Assembly: GCF_019970045.1 (NCBI RefSeq)
Contig: NZ_JAHXYI010000003.1
Coordinates: 248,001 to 312,000, forward strand
Length of the DNA: 64,000 nucleotides
From: Chryseobacterium sp. GVT01B
GTDB taxonomy: Bacteria; Bacteroidota; Bacteroidia; Flavobacteriales; Weeksellaceae
Direction of reading: 5' to 3'
Shown here: positions 34,827 through 43,035 of the stretch, one piece after another
Position numbering within the stretch: the first letter of the stretch is position 1
Layout of the letters: every line of letters begins with the position of its first letter
Program-made: the position numbers and the translations under genes
Notes under the pieces: model-generated
The model's input: only the letters and a program-made list of their open reading frames with translations
The model's database searches: none
Told to the model about the DNA's origin: nothing

Positions 34827-36455
34827 ATGTCTAAGAATCTCCTGAAATTTTTGTTTTTGCTGGCAACAGCAGTCCCCATATTCGCTCAGAAAAAAAACAG
34901 CTTTGACCTTATCTGTGAAAGAACATCTTCTGTTACGGCGCATAAGGATTTACCAAAGGCGATCAAGACGGCAGACTCTCTTTATATGTTGGCACAGAAG
35001 CCTTCTGAGAAAATACAGTGTCTTATCCTTTCTTCAGAACTTTATCATCATGCCGGTGAGCTTAAAAAAGCAATTTGTTATAGTGAAAATGCCCACTCGG
35101 TGATCAATCAGATCAATGATCCTGAACGGATGGCTGTTGTAACCAGATTACTTGCCAGACAATATAGACAGGTAGGGTTGTATGAAAGATCTAAAAAATA
35201 CATTATAAAAGGGCTGGAAGCTTCCGGCAGGATTACCGATTTTCAGAAAAGCAATGAAGCGGCAGGACTCCTGAATCAGGAAATGGCTTTCTACGAAATG
35301 GAGCTAGGCAATTACTCCAATGCAATACGATTCATAGAATCTTCCCTGAAATATTTTGAAAGAATAAACAGCTGCAACGAAAACAGAACAGCTGCTGCCT
35401 CTTATCAGTTGCTGGGTGATGTTTATTTCAAACTTAATGACTATCCAGTTTCAGAAAATTATTACAGAAAAGCTGAAAGCCTGCTTAAGGTCGGAAGCTG
35501 TACACTCGGATTGGTTTATAATGGCCTGGGAGGAATTCGTCTGAAGCAGAAAAACTGGAAAGATGCCGAACTATACCTGAAAAAAGCAGAAAAAATAGCA
35601 GATACTTCCCGAAGCCTTACATTGAAAAAAGCTGTATACTCCAATATCAATGATTATTATGAAGGAATGGGGGATAATTTCAAAGCCTCTTTATATGCTG
35701 TGAAATATGTAAGGACGTATGACAGTATTGCGGCACGCAATCAAAGTTTCACAATGAAAGGAGCAGAGATTCCAAAAGGGAAGACCAGCAAAAAGAGCGG
35801 ACAGATGAATCTGGTGAAAAATGCTACTATTGTTGTTCTGTTTACTTTATTGGTTGGTTTACTTGTTTTCTTTAGGACAAAGCAGAAAAAACAGCGTTCA
35901 AAGTTCAGAAATATCATAAGAGCTCAGTTGAAGATGATCAGCAGCAGAAGTAACCATCCTTTAAAACAATCTGATGATTCTGAATTTTCCAATATATCTG
36001 TGGAAGAAATTGATGAAAAAGATTCTGAAACAGACCGAAGGCGAAATGATTCTTTGATGACTTCCGAAACAGAATCAAAACTGCTTGAACTTCTTGAAGA
36101 TTTTGAGAAAGGTGATCTCTATAACAATAAAGGAATGTCTCTTTCTTTCCTTGCGGGCGAATTGAATACTAATACAAAATATCTGTCTTATGTAATCAAT
36201 CAGCATAAGAGTGCTGATTTTAAATCGTATATCAACCGTTTGAGAATCAAATATATTGTGGATAAACTAATCAATGATGAGAAGTACAGACAATATAAAA
36301 TAAGCATCCTTGCTGATGAATGCGGCTTCTCTTCGCACAGTAAATTTGCTGCAGTTTTCAAAGCAGTCACAGATTATTCTCCATCAGCCTATATCAAATA
36401 TCTTGATGCTGAAAATCAATCAGATAAAAATGTTCATTTTCCTGAAAATGATTAA
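34827..36455 (+). CDS. TPR-repeat membrane protein with cytoplasmic AraC-type DNA-binding domain
   Basis: I start at ATG 34827 (542 residues), which gives a signal sequence, MSKNLLKFLFLLATAVPIFA; the GTG frame start at 34776 would bury it. The periplasmic part (about 20-330) is a run of TPR-like helices (QYRQVGLYERSKKYIIKGLE, YQLLGDVYFKLNDYPVSENY, GGIRLKQKNWKDAELYLKKA). One TM segment follows (about 331-350, IVVLFTLLVGLLVFF), then an acidic linker, and an AraC helix-turn-helix pair (FLAGELNTNTKYLSYVINQH ... LADECGFSSHSKFAAVFKAV). It is a one-component transmembrane regulator. Target genes and signal are unknown. A -7 box lies at 34746. Confidence 0.85.
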   Translation: MSKNLLKFLFLLATAVPIFAQKKNSFDLICERTSSVTAHKDLPKAIKTADSLYMLAQKPSEKIQCLILSSELYHHAGELKKAICYSENAHSVINQINDPERMAVVTRLLARQYRQVGLYERSKKYIIKGLEASGRITDFQKSNEAAGLLNQEMAFYEMELGNYSNAIRFIESSLKYFERINSCNENRTAAASYQLLGDVYFKLNDYPVSENYYRKAESLLKVGSCTLGLVYNGLGGIRLKQKNWKDAELYLKKAEKIADTSRSLTLKKAVYSNINDYYEGMGDNFKASLYAVKYVRTYDSIAARNQSFTMKGAEIPKGKTSKKSGQMNLVKNATIVVLFTLLVGLLVFFRTKQKKQRSKFRNIIRAQLKMISSRSNHPLKQSDDSEFSNISVEEIDEKDSETDRRRNDSLMTSETESKLLELLEDFEKGDLYNNKGMSLSFLAGELNTNTKYLSYVINQHKSADFKSYINRLRIKYIVDKLINDEKYRQYKISILADECGFSSHSKFAAVFKAVTDYSPSAYIKYLDAENQSDKNVHFPEND

Positions 36456-36857
36456 AAAGAGATAGGTTTTTAAATTCTATCTTGCCATTTTCACGAAAAT
36501 GAACAACCTATTATTTTACAGAAACCCTTTGCTATCCTATCTTTGCGCCAGTTCGAGGGACATGAACACAATTATACTACAGCTTATCTCTTTCAATTTT
36601 TGAAGAAATATCTCTTTTTCTGAAATAAGATACATCGTAAGATAATCATCCCCAGCTGAAAACTAAGCTATGAAAATTAATATATAGTACAAGTGTATAT
36701 TTCATTATTGAGACATCCACGATTCCCATTTTTATCTTCAAAGGAAATATTCTGTTCAGAATATAAACCATATCTCATAATCGGGGTTGATTGCCCGGTT
36801 TTTTTTCAGTCAAGTTTTTTTAAGTGCAAATCCACAGAAGTCTGTGGATTTGTGATT
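36456..36857. other. 402-base gap with an orphan promoter box and terminator-like hairpin
   Basis: A weak hairpin (AGATAG/CTATCT, about 36462-36482) follows the regulator stop. TATCTTTG at 36538-36545 is followed by GCGCC, the same context as the efflux promoter at 18630. Downstream there is only a 13-codon ATG frame (36562-36603). CGGG...CCCG followed by eight T residues (36782-36808) looks like a terminator. A short untranslated transcript of about 250 bases is possible. Confidence 0.4.
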
Positions 36858-37067
36858 TTATTTAACTTTTGTACTGTCGGGTTTTGTTTTTGATGTATCG
36901 GCAGCTGCCGGAGCGGGTATAGAATTGGCTACAGCAGAATCACCCATTCTATTTCTTAAAGAATCCTTATTGTGAGCGTCTTTGTATTCCTCTCTTTTTT
37001 CTTTATTCTGAGCACAACTTCCAAGGAAAAGAAGTCCAAGAACTGCTCCTATCCAGAATTTTTTCAT
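36858..37067 (-). CDS. Small lipoprotein (69 residues)
   Basis: The protein begins MKKFWIGAVLGLLFLGSC with lipobox LGSC and Cys18. The mature part is short, charged and Asp/Ser/Pro/Thr-rich (KDSLRNRMGDSAVANS, then PAPAAADTSKTKPDSTKVK), probably disordered. No domain is recognised. Proteins of this type are abundant in Chryseobacterium and are sometimes misannotated as cytochromes or coproporphyrinogen oxidase; no heme motif (CxxCH) is present here. It is similar in plan to the 73-residue lipoprotein at 37388-37609. Its promoter abuts a heptamer array. Confidence 0.75.
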   Translation of the reverse strand: MKKFWIGAVLGLLFLGSCAQNKEKREEYKDAHNKDSLRNRMGDSAVANSIPAPAAADTSKTKPDSTKVK

Positions 37068-37096
37068 AGGGGTATATTTTAATGTTTGGTATTAAT

Positions 37097-37104
37097 CAAA
37101 TATA
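37097..37104 (-). promoter_or_regulatory. -7 box of the 69-residue lipoprotein gene
   Basis: The plus-strand CAAATATA is TATATTTG on the minus strand, an exact TAnnTTTG. It lies 29 bases upstream of the ATG at 37067. The region where the -33 element should lie falls inside the heptamer array. Confidence 0.6.
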
Positions 37105-37106
37105 AA

Positions 37107-37186
37107 GATAAAAGATAAAAGATAAAAGATAAAAGATAAAAGATAAAAGATAAAAGATAAAAGATAAAAGATAAAAGATAAAAGAT
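37107..37186 (-). repeat. Heptanucleotide tandem repeat, 11 copies of GATAAAA
   Basis: Eleven perfect tandem copies run from 37107 to 37183, ending in a partial GAT. On the minus strand each unit reads TTTTATC, so the array is a string of TATCTTT words, one base short of the TAnnTTTG -7 box. It lies directly upstream of the promoter of the minus-strand lipoprotein gene. Perfect identity of all copies suggests recent slippage. Confidence 0.95.
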
Positions 37187-37207
37187 GTTGTCATTAAAAT
37201 TCAATAG

Positions 37208-37264
37208 GGCTGGGTTTTAACCCAGCTAACCATAAATATTACATCCATTGGCTTTAGCCAAAAC
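37208..37264 (+). repeat. Paired-hairpin repeat, copy B
   Basis: GCTGGGTT-TT-AACCCAGC (37209-37226) is an 8-bp stem with a TT loop. It is followed by CCATTGGCTTTAGCCAAAAC (37245-37264), identical over 20 bases to the second hairpin at 46681-46700. Confidence 0.75.
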
Positions 37265-37327
37265 CTAAATAATAGTCTTTTAAGGCTAAAACTTCATGAT
37301 AAACCCAACATTTCCGGTTATTCAATA

Positions 37328-37360
37328 AAAAAATCTGCAGAACTTTCATCTGCAGATTTT
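37328..37360 (-). terminator. Terminator of the 73-residue lipoprotein gene
   Basis: AAAATCTGCAG and CTGCAGATTTT form an 11-bp stem around AACTTTCAT. Read on the minus strand it is followed by a T-run (the plus-strand A-run at 37326-37333). Confidence 0.85.
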
Positions 37361-37387
37361 CCATTTTAAATTGAACGTATATCAATA

Positions 37388-37609
37388 CTATTTGACAGGA
37401 GACATTACCGCAGAATCTTTTTTTATCTTGATACTGTCAGGATTTGTCATTTTTGTAGTCATGGTATCAGTTGTTGTAGGCGGTACACTTTTCTGTGTAT
37501 TGTCTACCGTCGCTGAATCACGGTTACTCGATGACATTGACGATTCTTTGGTTCCACAGCTCACTGCAAATATTCCTATTCCGACGGCTGTTAGCAATAA
37601 CTTTTTCAT
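37388..37609 (-). CDS. Small lipoprotein (73 residues)
   Basis: MKKLLLTAVGIGIFAVSC ends in a lipobox (AVSC, Cys18). The mature part is short and Ser/Thr/Asp/Lys-rich (KESSMSSSNRDSATVDN, TDTMTTKMTNPDSIKIKKDS), with no cysteines or recognised domain. The plan (Cys18, disordered Asp-Ser-rich tail of about 50 residues) is the same as in the 69-residue lipoprotein 320 bases away on the same strand, so the two may be diverged duplicates. Function unknown. Confidence 0.72.
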   Translation of the reverse strand: MKKLLLTAVGIGIFAVSCGTKESSMSSSNRDSATVDNTQKSVPPTTTDTMTTKMTNPDSIKIKKDSAVMSPVK

Positions 37610-37971
37610 ACTATCTTATTTTGGGGTGTATATGTATTGAAAATCAACAATTATTCCTAAGAGGGTAGGGAAAGTCGTAAAATATAGGTAAAGTTTGTTA
37701 AAAGATGTTAGGTAACGGGTAGCAGGTAACGGATTATAGGGATTAGGAGTTAGAGTGTGGGAGAGTAGGAGGGTTAGAGAGTTTAGGGGAGAGTATTGAG
37801 TATCGGAGGAATAAAAGTGTATTTATGAATACCAGTAACTTTAAACCTTAAACTTTGAACTCCCGCAACTCGCATCCCGAACCTCGCACCCCGCCTATCC
37901 CCACAAAAAAGCCCCGAAACCGAAATTCCGAGGCTGTTTAAAATCATTTATCAATGATTATTTATCGTTTA
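37610..37971. other. 362-base gap with degenerate purine/pyrimidine repeat tract
   Basis: About 37700-37800 is G/A-rich on the plus strand (GTGTGGGAGAGTAGGAGGGT type). About 37835-37905 is C-rich (CCCGCAACTCGCATCCCGAA, CCTCGCACCCCGCC). Similar tracts occur at about 24476-24500, 47441-47525 and 50896-50985. The end of the gap is the pruA terminator. No gene is supported. Confidence 0.55.
37904..37935 (-). terminator. pruA terminator
   Basis: On the minus strand GCCTCGGAA and TTTCGGGGC pair imperfectly and are followed by six T residues, 38 bases after the pruA stop. Confidence 0.7.
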
Positions 37972-39597
37972 TTACCCTAGGTATGGATATTTGTAATTTT
38001 TTGGAGAAACAAACGTTTCTTTTACGCTTCTTACAGAAACCCATCTTAGAAGATTCATTTTAGAACCTGCTTTATCATTTGTTCCTGAAGCTCTACCACC
38101 ACCGAAAGGCTGTTGTCCTACTACGGCACCTGTTGGCTTATCGTTGATATAGAAGTTACCTGAAGCATTCTCTAAAGCTTTATAAGCTTCATTGATTGCG
38201 TAACGGTCTTGAGAGAACACAGAACCTGTTAATGAATAAGGAGAAGTAGAATCTACCAGTTTTAGAGTTTCTTTCCAGTCCTGATCTTCATATACGTAGA
38301 TTGACAAGATTGGGCCGAAGATCTCTTCCACCATACTTTCGTAGTGAGGGTTGGTAGTTTCAATTACTGTTGGGTGTACGAACCATCCTTTAGAATCGTC
38401 ATATTTCCCACCAATAGCTACAGTAGCTTCACCTGAAGCATTAGCTCTGTCGATATATCCTTTACACTTCTCGAAAGAATTTTTGTCAATTACAGCATTT
38501 ACAAAGTTAGAAGTATCTTCCGGAGAACCTACTTTGATAGAATTCATTTGAGTTTCCATTACTTTTTTCACGTCAGCCCAAAGAGATTTAGGTACATAAG
38601 CTCTTGAAGCAGCAGAACATTTTTGTCCCTGGTATTCAAAAGCACCTCTTACCAATGCAGTAGCTACAGCTTCTACGTTAGCAGATGGGTGAGCAATTAC
38701 AAAGTCTTTACCACCTGTTTCTCCAACAATTCTTGGATATGTTCTGTAGTTGTGGATATTGTCACCAATCATTTTCCACATTCCCTGGAATACTTTTGTA
38801 GAACCTGTGAAGTGAAGCCCAGCAAAATCACGGTGAGCCAATACTTTTTCAGCAGTTTCTTTTCCATCAGTAAAGATCATGTTGATTACTCCTGCAGGAA
38901 GCCCCGCTTCTGTCAATACATCCATGATTACTTTTGCAGAATATACCTGCTTGTCAGACGGCTTCCAAACTACAACGTTTCCTAGCATTGCCATACAAGT
39001 AGGAAGGTTTCCGGAAATCGCTGTAAAGTTGAACGGAGTTACTGCAAAACAGAATCCTTCCAATGGTCTGTACTCAACACGGTTCCAGATTCCATTGTCA
39101 GAAACCGGCTGCTCAGCATACATTTCTGTCATGAACTCTACGTTGAATCTTAAGAAGTCGATGAACTCACAAGCTGCATCAATTTCAGCCTGGTGTACAT
39201 TTTTAGACTGCCCGATCATTGTAGCAGCATTGATTACATCTCTGTAAGGACCAGCCAAAAGATCAGCCGCCTTTAAGAAAATTGCTGCACGTTGTTCCCA
39301 GCCTAGTTCATTCCATTCCTGTTTAGCTGCCAATGCCGCGTTGATAGCGTCATCCACATGCTGCATACCACCCTGATAGTAGAAACCGAAGTCATGAGCA
39401 TGATCCTGAGGAGACTGAAGCTGTACTTTTGTATCAGTTTTCACTTCTTTTCCATTGATGATCATTGGAACTTCTACCTTCTCAGCCCACATTTTTTTAT
39501 AAGTGTCGATAAGGCTTTTAACTTCCGGAGATCCCGGTTCATAAGAATTTACCGGCTCATTTACCGCTAATGGTACTTGCGAAATTGCTTTTGACAT
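37972..39597 (-). CDS. pruA: L-glutamate gamma-semialdehyde (1-pyrroline-5-carboxylate) dehydrogenase
   Basis: PruA oxidises glutamate semialdehyde, from proline breakdown, to glutamate with NAD+. The 541-residue protein carries the long N-terminus of the RocA/PruA group (YKKMWAEKVEVPMIINGKEV), then FCFAVTPFNFTAISGNLPTC, LHFTGSTKVFQGMWKMI, the general base Glu in IVGETGGKD and the catalytic Cys in GQKCSAASRAYVP, ending with PTGAVVGQQPFGGGRASGTN, the strong PruA signature. It stands alone; the proline dehydrogenase partner is not in the window. A minus-strand -7 box lies upstream. Confidence 0.95.
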   Translation of the reverse strand: MSKAISQVPLAVNEPVNSYEPGSPEVKSLIDTYKKMWAEKVEVPMIINGKEVKTDTKVQLQSPQDHAHDFGFYYQGGMQHVDDAINAALAAKQEWNELGWEQRAAIFLKAADLLAGPYRDVINAATMIGQSKNVHQAEIDAACEFIDFLRFNVEFMTEMYAEQPVSDNGIWNRVEYRPLEGFCFAVTPFNFTAISGNLPTCMAMLGNVVVWKPSDKQVYSAKVIMDVLTEAGLPAGVINMIFTDGKETAEKVLAHRDFAGLHFTGSTKVFQGMWKMIGDNIHNYRTYPRIVGETGGKDFVIAHPSANVEAVATALVRGAFEYQGQKCSAASRAYVPKSLWADVKKVMETQMNSIKVGSPEDTSNFVNAVIDKNSFEKCKGYIDRANASGEATVAIGGKYDDSKGWFVHPTVIETTNPHYESMVEEIFGPILSIYVYEDQDWKETLKLVDSTSPYSLTGSVFSQDRYAINEAYKALENASGNFYINDKPTGAVVGQQPFGGGRASGTNDKAGSKMNLLRWVSVRSVKETFVSPKNYKYPYLG

Positions 39598-39999
39598 ATT
39601 ACGTTTTATTATTTTATTAAATTAAATGTGTATACAAATTTACGATAATTATAAGGAAAGAAAAAAATACCGTCTGTTTTTATGAAATAAAGCTTATTAT
39701 TAAGTAATCATTGATGAATAGAGATTTTTTAATATGTAGTATTGAGAATAAGAGGTGTATTTATTCGATCTTTTAAATAGACAGAAAAGATGAGGCAGAT
39801 AATCATAATTATAGGAATAGGGACAATAAAAAAATTGTCATAGTTCAAAAGTAATGCTTAAGTGTTGTGAATAAGGAGTTTATCCTGAAATGTTAAAATT
39901 ACATAAAATTGTATTTGTTGCGATTTTGAACATTTTAAATAATTTTTTTGATAGCCGGGGTTTTAAGATTGTTCTAATTTTACACCATTATTAACAGGT
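39598..39999. other. 402-base divergent promoter region
   Basis: CAAATTTA at 39635-39642 (TAAATTTG on the minus strand) is the likely pruA -7 box. TAATTTTA at 39975-39982 may serve the small secreted protein gene. Between them the sequence is AT-rich, with no ORF, repeat or hairpin that I can support. Confidence 0.5.
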
Positions 40000-40365
40000 A
40001 TGAAAAAAAGAGTCCTATTTTTCTCTTTTGTCTTATTTTTCTCAGCGTTGTGTGCAGGTCTTTTTGCACATAAAGGGAAAACTCAACCATACTCTGATAT
40101 TCTTTCAAAAATTAATCTCCTTCAGCAGAAATCCGATCAGCAGACCCAGCCTGAAATGTATAGTTTTTCAGATGTTCAGGATGTTCAGGATTCCAATGAC
40201 TGGGAGAAAGTGAAATTTGATTACTCAGTCCTTGCACAGCAGTGGCTTAATTATTTCTTTGCAGGGTATTCTCACACTACACGGGTTGCGGCCGTTCAAA
40301 ACCGTATTTATATTACAGCACCAAGATACATCCTGTATCATTGCCTGCAGATAGCGGGCTGCTAA
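40000..40365 (+). CDS. Small secreted protein of unknown function
   Basis: I do not recognise this 121-residue protein. It has a signal peptide (MKKRVLFFSFVLFFSALCAGLFAH). The mature part is about 97 residues, with a Gln/Asp-rich helical stretch (LLQQKSDQQTQPEMYSFSDV) and an aromatic C-terminal half (LAQQWLNYFFAGYSHTTRV) ending with ...ILYHCLQIAGC, where two late cysteines could form a disulfide. It lies 155 bases upstream of ureA in the same direction, but the gap argues against firm inclusion in the urease operon. Confidence 0.65.
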   Translation: MKKRVLFFSFVLFFSALCAGLFAHKGKTQPYSDILSKINLLQQKSDQQTQPEMYSFSDVQDVQDSNDWEKVKFDYSVLAQQWLNYFFAGYSHTTRVAAVQNRIYITAPRYILYHCLQIAGC

Positions 40366-40520
40366 TCCCTTTTCTTAATTTTTAATGATCCGTTGTGGTT
40401 TGTATTCATGTCAATACAGATCCGCAAAAATCATTTCCATTTTACATTTTTGAACATATCTGTTTGCCTTTACGGAGAGGTGAATAGGATATTGTTTGTC
40501 CAATTTTAAATAAAAATATT

Positions 40521-40823
40521 ATGCACTTAACACCGAGAGAAACGGAGAAGCTTATGCTATTTCTGGCAGGCGAACTCGCTCTAAAAAGAAGGGCAAGAGG
40601 CCTTAAATTAAATTACCCGGAATCAATAGCTCTGATCAGCCATTTTTTGCTTGAAGGAGCACGAGATGGTAAAAAAGTAGCTGAACTGATGCAGGAAGGC
40701 GCTAATCTTCTTACCAAAGAGGATGTAATGCCCGGCGTGTCAGAAATGATCCACGATGTTCAGATTGAAGCCACTTTCCCGGATGGGACTAAGCTGGTAA
40801 CCGTACACAACCCAATCCGCTAA
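40521..40823 (+). CDS. ureA: Urease subunit gamma
   Basis: This 100-residue protein is the smallest subunit of the nickel enzyme that hydrolyses urea to ammonia and carbamate. It starts [20 protein letters not shown], followed by [20 protein letters not shown] and the conserved end [20 protein letters not shown]. The length equals that of the Klebsiella subunit. ureB follows after 8 bases and ureC one base after that, so the three structural genes are a tight unit. The gamma, beta and alpha chains are separate here, not fused as in Helicobacter. Confidence 0.97.
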   Translation: MHLTPRETEKLMLFLAGELALKRRARGLKLNYPESIALISHFLLEGARDGKKVAELMQEGANLLTKEDVMPGVSEMIHDVQIEATFPDGTKLVTVHNPIR

Positions 40824-40831
40824 TACTACTG

Positions 40832-41203
40832 ATGATGATACCAGGAGAAATTTTTGTAAAAGAAGGCACAATTATCTGCAATGAAGGCAGAGAAACTGTG
40901 AAAATAAAAGTAACCAATACGGGAGACCGCCCTATTCAGGTAGGTTCACACTTCCACTTTTTTGAAGTCAATAAAGCGATGAGTTTTGACCGTGAAAAAG
41001 CTTTCGGAAAGAGACTGAATATTGTAGCAAGCACTGCAGTACGTTTTGAACCGGGAGAAGAAAAAGAAGTGGAATTGGTAGAAATAGGAGGAACCAAAAA
41101 AGCAATGGGCTTCAATAATCTTGTGGACGGACAGGTAGATTCTGAAGAACAGAAAAAAGCAAGCCTTGCAAAAGTTGAAGAATTAAACTTTAAAAATCAC
41201 TAA
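40832..41203 (+). CDS. ureB: Urease subunit beta
   Basis: A 123-residue beta subunit with the usual [20 protein letters not shown] start, [19 protein letters not shown] in the middle, and [20 protein letters not shown]. It forms the outer surface of the (abc)3 trimer. It starts at the first of two neighbouring ATGs (40832). The C-terminal tail beyond GFNNLVDG (about 20 residues, [20 protein letters not shown]) is slightly longer than in Klebsiella and rich in charge, as in other Bacteroidota. Confidence 0.97.
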   Translation: MMIPGEIFVKEGTIICNEGRETVKIKVTNTGDRPIQVGSHFHFFEVNKAMSFDREKAFGKRLNIVASTAVRFEPGEEKEVELVEIGGTKKAMGFNNLVDGQVDSEEQKKASLAKVEELNFKNH

Positions 41204-41204
41204 G

Positions 41205-42926
41205 ATGAGCTTACACGTAGACAGAAAACAATACGCCAATATATTGGGGCCTACAGCCGGAGATAAAATCAGACTGGGAGACACTGAAATTATTATTGAA
41301 ATTGAAAAAGATTTCACGCATTACGGAGACGAAGCCGTTTTCGGAGGGGGAAAAACCGTACGTGACGGGATGGGGCAGAATGTTACTGCTAAAAGAGATG
41401 AAGGTGTTCTGGATCTTTGTATCACAGGAGCTGTAATCATTGACCACTGGGGAATTGTAAAAGGGGATATCGGAATTAAAGACGGAAAGATTGTAGGAAT
41501 CGGAAAAGCAGGAAACCCTGATACGATGGATGGTGTATCTCCTAATATGATCATCGGTGCTTCTACTGAAGTTCACGGTGGAAAAGGATATATCGTAACA
41601 GCCGGAGGTATTGATACTCACATTCATTACATCTGCCCTCAACAGATCGAAACCTCTTTATATAGCGGAATTACTACTATGATTGGCGGAGGAACAGGTC
41701 CAAACGACGGAACCAACGCAACAACAGTAACTCCGGGAAAATTCAACATGCAGAAAATGCTCGAAGCGGCAGAAGAATATCCTATGAACCTTGGTTTCTT
41801 CGGAAAAGGGAACTGTTCAGCAGAAGAACCTATTGAAGAACAGGTGGAAGCAGGAGCTTTGGGAGTAAAAATCCATGAAGACTGGGGAGCAACTCCTGCA
41901 ACAATTGATGCAGCATTGAAAGTAGCTGATAAATATGACGTTCAGGTTGCCATCCACACCGATACTCTGAATGAGGGAGGATTTCTTGAAGATACAATGA
42001 GAGCGATCAACGGAAGAGTAATCCACACCTTCCACACAGAAGGAGCTGGTGGAGGTCACGCACCGGACATCATTAAAGCAGCAATGTATCCAAATGTATT
42101 GCCAGCTTCTACAAATCCTACGCGTCCTTACACTGTAAATACAATCGATGAGCACTTAGATATGCTGATGGTTTGTCATCACCTGAGCAAAAATATTCCT
42201 GAAGATGTGGCGTTCGCAGATTCCCGTATCCGTCCTGAAACTATTGCCGCAGAAGATATCCTTCATGATATGGGAGTTTTCAGTATTATGAGTTCAGATT
42301 CTCAGGCGATGGGAAGACCGGGAGAAGTGATCACAAGAACATGGCAGACAGCAAGTAAAATGAAGGAACAGAGAGGAGACCTTGCTGAAGATAAAGACAG
42401 TGGAAACGATAACTACCGTGCAAAAAGATATGTGGCAAAATATACGATCAACCCGGCTATAGCTCATGGTATTTCAGAATATGTAGGATCTCTTGAAGAA
42501 GGAAAATTGGCAGATTTAGTGATCTGGAAACCTGCATTATTCGGGGTAAAACCGGAAATGATTGTAAAAGGAGGATTTGTAATTGCTGCTAAAATGGGAG
42601 ATCCGAATGCATCCATTCCAACACCTCAGCCGATTATTTACAGAAATATGTTCGGAGCACACGGAAAAGCCAAGTTTGGTATTTGCGCCAACTTCGTTTC
42701 CCAGGTTTCTATCGACAATGGAACCATCGCTTCTTATAAATTGGAGAAAATGATCCTTCCGGTAAAAAACTGTAGAAATATTTCCAAAAAAGACCTTATT
42801 CATAACGATAAGACGCCTTTAATTGAAGTGAATCCTGAAAACTATAAAGTAACGGTAGACGGTGAGTACATCACTTGCGAACCGGCGGAAACACTGCCCT
42901 TAACACAGCTTTATTACTTGTTCTAA
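41205..42926 (+). CDS. ureC: Urease subunit alpha (catalytic)
   Basis: This 573-residue catalytic subunit binds two Ni2+ ions at the active site. The carbamylated lysine is Lys222 in [12 protein letters not shown], and the mobile-flap Cys324 and His325 lie in MVCHHLSKN (equivalent to Klebsiella Lys217, Cys319, His320). The nickel-binding His pair is in [13 protein letters not shown], and further ligand or substrate residues are in [13 protein letters not shown] and [13 protein letters not shown]. All key residues are present, so the enzyme should be active. A hairpin (42953-42983) follows before the next gene. Confidence 0.98.
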   Translation: MSLHVDRKQYANILGPTAGDKIRLGDTEIIIEIEKDFTHYGDEAVFGGGKTVRDGMGQNVTAKRDEGVLDLCITGAVIIDHWGIVKGDIGIKDGKIVGIGKAGNPDTMDGVSPNMIIGASTEVHGGKGYIVTAGGIDTHIHYICPQQIETSLYSGITTMIGGGTGPNDGTNATTVTPGKFNMQKMLEAAEEYPMNLGFFGKGNCSAEEPIEEQVEAGALGVKIHEDWGATPATIDAALKVADKYDVQVAIHTDTLNEGGFLEDTMRAINGRVIHTFHTEGAGGGHAPDIIKAAMYPNVLPASTNPTRPYTVNTIDEHLDMLMVCHHLSKNIPEDVAFADSRIRPETIAAEDILHDMGVFSIMSSDSQAMGRPGEVITRTWQTASKMKEQRGDLAEDKDSGNDNYRAKRYVAKYTINPAIAHGISEYVGSLEEGKLADLVIWKPALFGVKPEMIVKGGFVIAAKMGDPNASIPTPQPIIYRNMFGAHGKAKFGICANFVSQVSIDNGTIASYKLEKMILPVKNCRNISKKDLIHNDKTPLIEVNPENYKVTVDGEYITCEPAETLPLTQLYYLF

Positions 42927-42952
42927 GATAAACTTAAACAATAATGGATACC

Positions 42953-42983
42953 AACCTTATAGGTTTCAAAAACCTATAAGGTT
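42953..42983. repeat. Hairpin between ureC and the outer-membrane protein gene (GGTTT-CAA-AAACC family)
   Basis: AACCTTATAGGTTT, loop CAA, then AAACCTATAAGGTT give a perfect 14-bp stem. There is no T-run, so it is probably an operon-internal processing or stability element, or a dispersed repeat. The hairpin at 46565-46599 has the same CAA loop and GGTT/AACC closing bases. Confidence 0.75.
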
Positions 42984-43035
42984 TAATCAAAACTTATCCA
43001 ATTCAATGTAAAACAATTATAGAACTAAGTTTAAA

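Larger units (their letters stand above)
37068..37387. other. 320-base gap with promoter, heptamer array, paired hairpins and terminator
   Basis: Read from the left, it holds the leader of the 69-residue lipoprotein, its -7 box (37097-37104), the GATAAAA array (37107-37186), the paired-hairpin repeat copy B (37208-37264) and the terminator of the 73-residue lipoprotein gene (37328-37360). Every part of the gap is accounted for by non-coding elements. Confidence 0.7.

Noticed and set aside
37107-37186. Could the regular array be a CRISPR?
   Set aside because: The unit is only 7 bases with no spacers and no cas genes nearby, so it is a simple tandem repeat.
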